Below, in pieces: positions 33,101 through 45,100 of a stretch of 64,000 nt of DNA. Origin of the DNA: Incurvaria masculella (lineage: Eukaryota > Arthropoda > Insecta > Lepidoptera > Incurvariidae); NCBI GenBank assembly GCA_946894095.1, contig OX335649.1:12790001-12854000 (forward strand). The letters are read 5' to 3'. The position numbers and the translations under genes are program-made. Positions within the stretch are counted from its first letter, which is position 1, and each line of letters starts with the position of its first letter. The notes under the pieces are model-generated. The model searched no databases, was not told the origin of the DNA, and was given only the letters and a program-made list of their open reading frames with translations.

Positions 33101-36100
33101 ACACTTATAACATTTTTTTCCAAATACTGGACAGTTTCTTGGACCATGTTCAGTGTTAAATTTTTTACACTTGCTAAAAACACTGTATTTGGTATGGGTA
33201 TGCAACTTATCTTTAATATCAACTTGGTCCGGAGCCTGGTACTGACTGCATCGCTGCGATTGTTGTCCCAACACCTTCGTGCCGTTGTGCACAATGTCCA
33301 CTGCAACCGCTGACGCACTCTGCTTTGCCATCGACTTCGCATGCTCCCGAGATAGCTCTGATGATCTGCACATCTCGACAGCTTGTTCAAGAGTTAGTTT
33401 CTTTACTTCGAGAAGTTTTTGTTGAAGCTGTCTGTTCTGTATCCCAATGACAATTCTATCATTCTGTCTTCTTGTGAGTCGTAATTACAATGTTTTGCCA
33501 GTTGTTTTAATGCAGTATAGAAACAATCAAACTTTTCATCATCTTCTTATGCTCGTTTGTTAAAATTGAAACTAATAATAATTTCATTTTATGTTGGCTT
33601 AAAATATTTTTCAAAAATGGGAAGTACATCTTCATATTTATTTTCAGCCTCCTCTTTTTTCTTTAGTACATTAAAATAAAGCTTCTGTGCTTGCTCTCCA
33701 ATCGAATTCAACAAGATTGCCCCTTTCCTATTTTCTGATAATTTATCAAAACCGGCCGCAGAGATGAAAATTTTGAAAGACAATTTGAACCGTAGCCATT
33801 GTGTGTATAGATGTTCGATGTCTTCTAGCCTTAACGGCTGTGGCGGTCTGAAATCTATATTAGCCATACTTTCCTGTTTTTCTTTACTTTCCATTTCTGT
33901 TGACCGTATGTTTCTTTACCGGCTGCGCCATGTAATGTTTCTAATAAAAGATGTTTAGAATTAATTAGTTTAATCGTGAAAACGAGATGACAAGTCGATA
34001 AATAATAATGTCATCTTGACATATTGTTTTTCTATATTACACTTACTACTTCTGTCCGACATTTTGTCCACCACGGGCATCTTCCCATCAGTAGTCGACT
34101 AAAGCTTGTTGGCGTTCCTGAAGATGTCCCCAAAGTGGTGGACGAAACGTCGGAAAGAAGCAACCTTTACACTGTGTATCCGTAAAAGTTAATATTATGT
34201 CGAACAGCAATGAAAATCTAAATAAACAAGGGTACTTTATTATAAATGTCGGGTAAATGATGTAAAAGGTAATAAATGTTTTTATATCTGATAGTACAGA
34301 CAATTGTGTAGTCATTGAGGTGTAAGGTTATCCCGGGTGATGGACATTTTACCTCATACCTGCTTCACACATTATGCGAAAACCTCCAAGTGTTTATGAG
34401 GGCCTGTTATTAAGACAATGTCCATTCACGTGTGGTGGATTCAGTCTCAGGGTATTTGAATGGTATAACTAGTTTGAAACAATGTGCATGACCGAGTCTA
34501 CTTGTACTTTGATAGATAGGAACGCATGCGTGTGGCTACTCCCCCAAGCGTTGCTCTAACATAAAGTTTTTAAGCTATCAACATAAAAAATAAGCAGCAA
34601 TAAAAAGACTGCTTACCAGAGGACTGTCGGCTGTCAGGTTACGATAGGAGTTCTATGCAGAAGCGCTCGTGCAGCACGAAATTAAATGGCTGCTGGGCGC
34701 TAATGGCGGGATCTTCAGACCCTTAGCGTTTCGTTACACGCATAAATGCAACGGTTTTATTTTTAGACTATTTGGTGCAACATTTTTAAATGTAGACACA
34801 AAATTGGATTTACTGTTTGTTTAATATTGATATATTTTAAATACAAAATGATTCCTGTGTTTTTTATTTGATTTTTGAGTAAATTCACTCAAGGTTTTTT
34901 TTTCTAACTACATTATCTTTGTATTGTTATATATTCCGCAAAGGTATTGTTTTCTTATTACAGATCCATGCCAATGATGGTTTTACAGATAAAATATGTG
35001 CATTATGCAGCAGTAAAGCAGAGGAAGCATATAAGTTCAAGATATTAGTTGAGGAGTGAGTACCTGTAATAATTTATGAGTATTTTATGAGTGCTTTGCA
35101 ATTCATGGAAAAAAAAAACTATTCTATTTTTTATATTGTTCTACCAATGTATATGATAGCTGATGCCTGCGGTGCCTCGACTGCTAGAATACATACTCAC
35201 TAATGTCAATCACTTACTGTCTCTGCGTTCGAAGTTTGCCACTGTTTGACAAGCTGCAAATTTAATTATTCAGTACATACACCAACCAAAATAATGGCTC
35301 TTTTTTGTTGTTTTTACACTTTTTATATAAATGGAACGCAGACACATTCATGTACTGTCCCTTCTCTTCGGTTCGCAGAATGACCGTTTTGCTCCTAGCT
35401 ATTTAGAAGAACGCTTCAATTTTCTTTCGTCACATGGCGTCTCTCAGGTCCTCGGAGAACTTACTATTAGGTATTCCTGGACATAACAGCTCTTATTTTA
35501 CTAACTCCTTTACTGTCAATGTCCCGCATTTATGGAATCTGCTTCCTCTTGAAATTGGGGCCTCATCTAGTCAATTGTTTAAAAAGCTCCTGTAATCGTT
35601 AGACCAAAACAAAATGTAAACTATAAAATGTTTTCATTAAATTTGAATATTTTGTTTTCTCTCCAATTACTTTTACCCCTGAGGCACATTTATCTCTTGT
35701 AAATTTGTATGTAGGTATAACATTATATTTATTTATATACTTTAGGTGTATTTTTGATTGATCTATATTTTAGTATTCTTATGTATGTTTATATGTTATG
35801 TAGAGTTTATTGCTATTTATATAAACAGTGATTTATCTATTTCTTATTATTGTTACGCGGGTAGGGTGCAGATTAGAGAAGAAAACACCAATACTCAACA
35901 CTCTTCGTTTATTTTGAATAATTCACAAGCAAACTCACAAATACAATTTCACACTAGGTTAATTCAAACACTAATTTACAAACTATATCACTCACTTCAC
36001 TGATTCACTTCAGAGCTAGTTCACTGCACTTCTATATCGCTTGTTGTCGCTCACTTCGCTTCCAAAAATAGACTGCCGCCCTCATTTTTTTTTTTTTTTT

Positions 36101-39100
36101 TTTCGAACCTCCTTGTAGCCCAGCGGAGGCTGCAAGAGGCTGGGGAGGTGAAATGCTTTACGCATACCTGATTCCGGAATCAGGTTATGTGGGACTGGTT
36201 GGCGAGTCTAACCTAACCCTAGGCCAGACCTACCCACTAAAACACCCCCCTAATGTCCTTTGGCCTGTCGGCGTTACAAAGGATAGCCGGTCGTTTGGCG
36301 GGCGCAGAAGGCGCACGAGCCTGAAAAGTGTGTGTGGTGAATTGTGCAACTAAGGGACGTTGCGTGAAGCGCTGGGGCGTGTCGGGGAGAAGCGACCTGG
36401 GACGTGCCGGAACCTGCTGAAGGTACAGCGGGGCCTGCTCGTCCTGAGTCGGGGACGGGAGCGGGAAGGACATGGTGGCGGTGCTAGGGCCGCGTTGAGG
36501 ACGGTCGTCTCGTCGTCTGGGTCGACCAGGACGTGACGAGGGCGACGTCTGTGTGGTGGGATGGGTCGGATGCTCGGGAAGGTGGCGTACGTTGCCGCCT
36601 TCACGAGCAGCGGATTCGGGTGGGAAGGGATTCCTTCAAAGTAGCGGGTAGAGGCTTCTTTGAAGTGTTGGGCTACGGTTGGAAGGCCAAGGTCCCGATG
36701 GAGATTGACGTTCCGCACGTAGAGGGGGCTGCCGCCCTCAGCGCCTTGGGTGCCTTTTATATCGGTGGAGCTTCTTTCCAGAACACTCCACCGATTTATA
36801 GGCGCCCATGTAGGGCAGCAGTCGAGAACAATCTCCCTCGAGACATTACTAGAATGTCCGAGATTTGTTTCTGAAGTCAGCTGGACGAGGCGTCACTTTA
36901 TATGGGACGACAGTGATGCGATAGCCTGCGCAATGCAATAAGACAAGTAGCGCCATCTACTGAAATTCGAAGGAACCATTTGGCGCACTTTGGTAGTGTA
37001 TCAGCGCTATGTCTTCGCAGCGGGGCGCGCTCGTAACACTGCCTCCTCCTTAGTTATGCTCGTCTCGAGCATAATTGTCTCCGTGGTATCGGGCCAGACG
37101 ATCTACGTGCACAATCTTTTCCCGACATCTATCATTCCGGCGGATACGATATGTCACGTCATTGATTTTAGTCACCACTCTATATGGGCCTTCCCATTTT
37201 GGTTGCAGTTTGGGACTTTTTCCTTTTTTTCGTAATGGATTATGTAGCCAAACTAAAGATCCTTCTTCAAATACATTTCCATTAGCTTTGCGGTCGTAAC
37301 GTGTTTTCATCCGCTCGCTTGCTCGTAGACCAGCCTCTCTGACACGTTTATAAACAGTGTCCATTTTTCCTCGCAGATCTGACACATACTCTGTTACACA
37401 ATGGGATGCCTCTGGTGGAATTCCTGTCAGAAGGTCAGCTGGTAGTCTGAGTTCGTGTCCAAAATTTATGTAGGCTGGAGTTTCATCTACGCTTTCATGC
37501 ACAGCGGTTCGGTATGACAGCAGAAACAGCGGAATATACTGGTCCCAATCCTTTTGATGGTCTTCTACCAATTTGGCCAAGTGTCTTTCCAATGTCTGAT
37601 TAAATCGTTCCACCATGCCATCTGACTGTGGGTGGTATGGGGTTGTCCTGGTCTTATGGATTCCCATTATTCGACATGTCTCCTGAAACACTCGGGATTC
37701 GAAGTTTCTGCCTTGATCAGTGTGTATCTCGAGAGGTACTCCATAGCGACAGAAAACTTCGTGGACCAATTTCTGTGCAACCGTGATCGCCTCTTGGTTT
37801 GGTATGGCAAATACCTCAGGCCACTTAGTGAAATAATCCATTACAACCATAAAGTAACGGTTGCCGTCATTTGTCGGAGGAAAAGGGCCAGCCACATCAA
37901 GAGCAATTCTCTCCCACGGAGCTCCAACATTGTACAATTTTAAAGTTCCCTTGCTCCGTGTATGAGGCCCTTTAACAGCGCTACAGATCGTGCATTTACG
38001 GCACCAATCTTCTACATCATCGCGACAATTTATCCAGTAGAACCGTTGTCGTATCTTCAGGAGAGTTCTCTTTATTCCCAAATGTCCACCTGAAGTTCCA
38101 TCGTGCAGGCATTGAAGAACTTCTTTAATCTTAGATCTGGGGATGACTAATTGCAGAGAAGTATCCTTTCCGTTAGGTGTTTCCCATTTTCTGTACAATA
38201 TTCCGTCATGAAGTACCAGGCTCGACCACTGCGCCCAGTAACTTTTAGTCGCTGTGCTCATTGCAGAAATATCTCTCCATTCTGGCTTTGTCTCTCCTGC
38301 TCTCTTCCAGTGAATAATGGGCATCAGATCATCGTCCCCCTCCTGGGCTAGCTTCATGTTTTCATTGCTCCATTCTTCGCTGATGTTATCCGTTCGGATG
38401 GCCTTTAAATGAACGGTCTCCTTTATCTCCTCCCTGATGCAGTGCTTACACTCTTCTGGGCAGGGTCGACGAGACAAAGCGTCAGCATTTCCATGGGTTT
38501 TACCACTCCGATGCTCTGTATCGAACTGATACTCTTGGAGCTGTTCCAGCCAACGTGCAACCTGCCCTTCTGGATTCTTAAACTGAAGCAGCCATTTCAA
38601 AGCAGCGTGGTCAGTCCTCAAGCGGAATCTTCGGCCGAGAAGATACTTGTTGAAATGCTGCAAAGTCTTCACTACTGCTAGAAGCTCTCGTCTTGTCACA
38701 CAATAGTTCCGTTCTGGTTTTGAAAGGGATTTGCTGAAATAACCAATAACGATCTCCTTGTCCCCATGACGTTGTGAGAGTACACCGCCGATTCCGGTAT
38801 TACTTGCGTCTGTGTCGACTATGAACTCTTTATCGGCTTCGGGGTAGCCCAAGATTGGAGTGTTACAGAGATGTTGCTTAAGTTCTTGAAACGAATTAGC
38901 GCAGTCCTCGTCTCAATTGAATTGACGCTTATCTTCTGTAAGTCGATGCAGAGGCTTAGCAAACTCGGAGAAGTTTCGGACAAAACGGCGGTAATATGAG
39001 CACAGTCCTAAAAAGGCACGAACTTCAGTCTTATCCTTTGGAATTGGCCACTCCTGTACGGCTTCGATCTTCTTTGGGTCAGTTTGGATGCCATTTCCGG

Positions 39101-42100
39101 AGATAACGTGACCCAAATAGCTAACCTGACGCTTGAAGAAAGAACACTTCTTGCCACTTAGTTTAAGGTTAGCTTGGCGAATCTTGCTCAAAACGTTCTC
39201 CAAATTCTTGATGTGCTCGTCAAATGTCCGCCCTAATATGATTATATCGTCCAAGTACACCAGACAAGCTTCCCCGATCAGCCCAAAAAGTACTCGTTCC
39301 ATAAGCCTCTCGAAGGTTGCGGGAGCATTACAAAGTCCAAACGGCATCACTTTGAATTGCCACAGCCCATGCCCTGTCGTAAACGCTGTCTTCTCTTTGT
39401 CTTTGTTGTCGATTTCCACCTGCCAGTAGCCGCTTTTCAGGTCCAGGGTTGTGAACCACTTCATGCCACTCAATGTATCCAGCGTGTCATCAATTCTAGG
39501 AATCGGATAGCTGTCCTTTTTTGTTACATCATTTAAACGTCGATAGTCCACACAAAATCTGGTGCTGCCATCTTTCTTCTTTACCAGAACTACGGGTGAA
39601 CACCATGGACTTGATGAAGTCTCTATAACATTATTTTTCTGCATGTCCGCTATCATTCTCTGAACTTCTTCTTCTTTAGCTACGGGAACGCGGCGTGGCC
39701 TCTGACGTATTGGAAGAGCATCTCCTGTGTCGATGCGGTGCTTAACCATGCTTGTTCTCCCAATGTCTCCGTCGTGCGAAGAGAAGATGTCTGAATATCG
39801 CATAAGTAGATTTGTTGCTTTCTTGAAATCATCAACAGTCAGGTCCCGTCTGCTTTCTTCCAAAAGAGTGGACACTTTAGATCTCCCTGTGTCCAATTTA
39901 TCTGAGGAAATTTCATCACATTTGCGTAGCCAGGAAACTTCTTCTTTGCCACATATTAGCACGCCATTTGCCACATCTATTTTACAGTTGTTAGTTCTCA
40001 TAAAGTCCAAACCTAGAATGCAATCATCGATGATATCTGCTAAAACGGCGGTATGACGATAAGTCTTACATCCAATTTTAATCGTAACTTCTATCTCTCC
40101 ATAAACGGGTATGTGCTGGCCGGTAGCTGTCTGAAGCCTGCAACCATTAAAATACTGGCGACGATTCCATATGACGCGGCCAAAGGTTTTTGACTTAACG
40201 ATTGTACGGGATGCTCCGGTATCCAAGGTCAAGTTGCATTGTATCCCGTTCACTTGCCCTTCAACGAGCAGGCTGTTTCCAGTACATGCCTGCGAAATTG
40301 TGACTTTCGGGGCTTCTATTTTACCAGCCAGCATCCGCCCCCCGGTTCTGGCCTTTTCATCTTCATTTGCAGCATCAGGCCTTTCGGTTTGATTTTTGGG
40401 GCAGTTGGTTCGAAGGTGCCCCAGTTCATTGCACTTGTAGCACCGGGGAGTAAATTTACGTCTAGCAGGTGATCTGGTTTCCGACGTCACCACTTCTCTT
40501 ATTCGATGCGCTCGGGGATCTGATCGAACCGCTTCGACCTCCAACGCGTGGGCAAGAGCGTCCTTCAACGTTGCGTGGTGACTTAATCGTACAGCAGCTC
40601 GTACTTCGATGTCCCTGATGCCATCCACGAAAGCCTGCACCAAGTAATCTTCCAACGAAGAATTCGATGATGATTGATGGGCCTTTCGGACAAGTTTTTC
40701 GATTTCCAGTGCCCACTGTTGAAGTCCTTCACTTGCTCGTTGTACTCGATCACGAAGTTGAGCTCGGTAGACGTGTTCCAAATGCTTGTCGCCAAACCTT
40801 GACTCCAGTGCTTCTAAAAGTCCGTCATAGGTGATTCGGGGACCTAAAGCCTCGAGAACATGGAGTGCCTTGTCCCGAAGTCCTAAGGTCAAAGCAGTTC
40901 GTGCTTGGTTCTCATTCCATCCATTTGCAATAACCACTGATTCAAACTGAAGTTTGTAAGCGGCCCAGGATGTCAAACCATCGAAAGGAGGAACCTTAAA
41001 TCTTGCTCCTGCTGTTGCAGATGAAGATACAGTTACTCCACAGGTCTTGATTTTCTCCATTTCTTCGGATATCTTTGACTCAAGCCCGTTCAGTCGCTCT
41101 TCATGGCGCCCGAGAGTTTGGTCTTGCTCTTCGATCTTAGAGTTGACCTCATCAAGCTTCTCCTTTATTTTGGCATTCGATTCCCTAACGGCCCACATCA
41201 GTACTTGCTGCTGCTCCTCCTGACGGCGAGCATGTTCCTGCGCCTGCTCCTCTTGACGGCGGGCCTGTTCTTCTTGACGGCGGGCCTGTTCTTGCATCTG
41301 CTCCTCTTGACGGCGGGCCTGTTCTTGCATGAAGGTCATCAATGCGTTCAAGTCCAAGGCAGGAGTTTGCGTCATTAATTGTTGGCTCTCGAATTCTTGA
41401 GTTCCTGAGGCTCCTGCATCCTCGGCCGGTGTTGTGTCGGCTGCCGTCTGGCTCCTGGTCCTCACGCCTTCCTGGTCTTCTCTCGGTGTAATCGGCATCT
41501 CTAATCCCCGCTTCTGACACCAATTGTTACGCGGGTAGGGTGCAGATTAGAGAAGAAAACACCAATACTCAACACTCTTCGTTTATTTTGAATAATTCAC
41601 AAGCAAACTCACAAATACAATTTCACACTAGGTTAATTCAAACACTAATTTACAAACTATATCACTCACTTCACTGATTCACTTCAGAGCTAGTTCACTG
41701 CACTTCTATATCGCTTGTTGTCGCTCACTTCGCTTCCAAAAATAGACTGCCGCCCTCAGCGCCTTGGGTGCCTTTTATATCGGTGGAGCTTCTTTCCAGA
41801 ACACTCCACCGATTTATAGGCGCCCATGTAGGGCAGCAGTCGAGAACAATCTCCCTCGAGACATTACTAGAATGTCCGAGATTTGTTTCTGAAGTCAGCT
41901 GGACGAGGCGTCACTTTATATGGGACGACAGTGATGCGATAGCCTGCGCAATGCAATAAGACAAGTAGCGCCATCTACTGAAATTCGAAGGAACCATTTG
42001 GCGCACTTTGGTAGTGTATCAGCGCTATGTCTTCGCAGCGGGGCGCGCTCGTAACATTATTAAAATTATCAATTATTTTTTCTGCGCAAATGATGTGTAA

Positions 42101-45100
42101 ACTACAGTGGTAAAATCAACTCATTTTTTTTCATGTTTTTCTCCCAATAATACATTGTAAAAAATAATTACACCTAAAATATTTTGCTGATTATACTGTT
42201 TACAGAAAAAGTGTAAAGATATTCCGATAAATTACCTTCTTGAAAGTAAATATAAAAATTACTACAGTTTGGTAATCATGACTGACGAATGACCCACCCT
42301 AAAAAAGATAACCCATCAAATAATCTGGTTTATACTCCTTAAATTGTCAGTATTTTTGGGCTCATTAACTTATAGAGTTATGAAATATTTGTTATAATGT
42401 TGAATGCATAATGTCTTCTTTCTGTAAAATTATTCAGGTCGGACAAAACATTATGGTTAACTAAAAACACTCCAGTGAACTCCACAACCAAAAAGATTCA
42501 TTTTGATAATGTGACTGACATTAAAGTGAAAATAGAAGGAATCAAACTTGAAAAATACTTTGACATTAACACTGGTGATTTCAATGAAATCAGTTCAGAT
42601 ATTGAGAATGATGCAGAAAATATAGATAACAAAAATACCTCCATTCAAAAATGTATTAAAACTGAGACAACAGATAATTACACAAACACGCAACCTGAGA
42701 TACGTGGTGAAGATTTTCTGACTACTATTGTAAATAAGAAAGAGGTTGAAGACACTGAAATTGAAGAGGTTCGTATGTGATTATTATTAATATTAAAACC
42801 CATCCCAATCTACAAGTCTTTAATAGGTGGCTATCATTAACTAATTGAAGCGTTGTTGCTTGTGGCAGCTGATAGATATTTTATCTAAGCAGTGGTCATC
42901 ATTAATTTCTGTTTCAGGATGACTTTTGTAAAGGCGACTGGATAGGCCAAGCAGAGACTGATGATGAATACCTGCCACCTGGTGTAAATGTCAAAAAGTC
43001 TGTAGCAAAATCTAAACATAAGAAGAAGAAGACAATTCGTAAAGGTTATATTGTTTTACGTTCTATGTGCATTATTTCAAGGGTTTGGCATATAAATCTA
43101 TCAAGGTACCTGTTCCTGCATATGTACCTATACTACAAATGCAAAATAATTAAGATTAAGTGCATTTGCTTCATTCCGTCTAGCGGCAATGTCCTTTTCA
43201 ATGTGCTTCATTAATGATATATTATTTTGCACTTTTCCAGAAGATTGAGGATTTTTTTTTTATTTGTTAAAAACACATCAAAATTTCAAGAATTTATTAT
43301 CCGTATGCACTCGCTTGTCCGTGGGCTCGATTAGTCTCGAACGAGTTTGATTCTTATGCATACTGGGTCGATTTTAGACCAAAAGTAATTGTGACACAAA
43401 ATACTTCAAATAATGATCTTTTATAAGGATTTCCGTCTTTATTTAAGTTTTATTTTACTGGGGGCCATTCAGTTAAGAGTGAGTTCGAATTTGGGAGTGA
43501 GTTAAGCTAAAAATAGCTGGAAACAATATTATTTAAATACCGGAACTTTTATTTTACCTTCCAATGTATTCATGGGATAAACCAGGTTTTTACCACTAAA
43601 ATGATGTTGAAGAAGTCCGGAAACGCAAACTATTTAAAAAAGTGAGTTGATTTAAGCACCAAACTCGAACTCACTCCCACCTGAATGGGCCCCCTGTAGG
43701 CTACAATATACTCTCATTTCTGTGGTTGGGTCGCCAATGATTGTTTATACCAAGTGTTCTATTACACTATAAACAACCATGCACTCTAAATTTACAAATG
43801 TTTGATGAATTCTAATAATGTTACTCTCAAATGAAAGGTGCACATAAATACATTTTGAAATAGTAAAAAAAACGGATTTAATTTTCGAGATATTTTCCAT
43901 ATATAAAAAAAACCTACGAATATATACCTATTAAACTTCTCAAACACCCAAAGGTCGGCTGGAAGAAATCTCTTCGAGGGATAAGCCCGCCTTTGCGCCC
44001 CACTTATGTTGTTTTTGCACTACACTTTCTTTTGTAAATTGTTTTTTTTTTGTGGCGTAATAAAGAATTTTCAATCAATCAATCAATAAAAAATGCTTTG
44101 TGACATTCAAATAAAAGCTGTGCATAAACCTTGCTAGATAAAGTGTGTAAAACATATTTTGAAGCCAGCACTGCAATAGTGTAATTAGAGATGGATGCAC
44201 TCTATGAGTAGAGGTTTACGTTTTAGAGGTAATATTTCTGATGCTTTTTTTCTAATGAATAGTTCATACTTTGTCCTGTTGGCTAAAAGTGGCTGTGTTC
44301 ATTGATATTATTAATATTTTTTTCAGGCGAGAAAACGGTAAAACACTATAATTCATTCCCTGAAATTGGTCTGGAAGAGTATGTTTTACTTGAAGACATT
44401 AGTCTTGCAGAGAGACTGCAAATGGTAAAAAAAACAAAAATTAAAGCCAAAATTAAGCCTGTCATACTCAATGATTATCGCCTTGTTCGAACCAAACAGA
44501 CCAGACGTGTGACACAAGCAAGAAAGAAAAAAAGTTGTCCAAATTTAATATGCCCCTATTGTGGCCTATTTAGTACAAATATAAAAAATCATTTACTTAC
44601 CCATACAGGTAACTACATAATATTTGTTTTAATTGTTCTTAATTTATCACATGGAACCAGTTCGCTACCAGTGGTGCGATCAGAAAGGTAGTGATTTTAC
44701 GAACTTATTTTGTTCTATGACTTAGAGTTAAAAGCAAAACAATTTAGGGTGTGTTGTTAAAACAAATGTTTTGTTTTGTGTACTTTCAACTCGTACTGCT
44801 GGAAGCTGTTGAACCTGTCCAAAGTGTTGTACAGTAATCAATTATACTTCAGGGGTTATTCAGTGTCTGAAATATGTAAAACAACATATTCATATATTTA
44901 ATGACATCATTCTCATAAAAATATATGGTTTTTTGGGCTCCGTACCAAAGGGTGAACACGGAACCCTATTACTAAGCCTCCGCTGACTGTCCGTCCGTCC
45001 GTCTGTCACAGGGCTGTATCTCATGAACCGTAATAGGTAGGCAGCTGAAATTTTCACACAGTCTGTATTTATTTGGCCGCTATAACAACAAACAGGCAAA

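Larger units (their letters stand above)
32134..34041 (-). mobile_element. Internally deleted Gypsy-type element
   Basis: Direct repeats at 33931-34041 and 32134-32218 (TGTAATGTTTCTAATAAAAG...) look like a short 5' LTR and part of the 3' LTR. Next to the former, minus strand reads TGGCGCAGCCGGTAAAG, a primer-binding site. Between them are gag, zinc knuckle, protease and the start of RT; RT runs straight into LTR sequence, so the rest of pol is deleted. Lies in gene B intron 1. Confidence 0.78.
35851..42056 (-). mobile_element. Gypsy LTR retrotransposon, nearly full length
   Basis: Minus-oriented element in gene B intron 2. The 5' LTR is 41525-42056 (532 bp, TGTTAC...GTAACA) and the 3' LTR 35851-37038, interrupted by a 644-bp LINE insertion. 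A TTAT target duplication flanks the element. A primer-binding site adjoins the 5' LTR and a purine tract adjoins the 3' LTR. The LTR parts I compared appear identical, so the insertion is young. Gag and pol are separated only by one in-frame stop. No envelope gene is seen. Confidence 0.9.

Noticed and set aside
41768..41959. Short frame occurring twice (also at 36750-36941)
   Set aside because: It lies inside the Gypsy LTRs and is duplicated only because the LTRs are.
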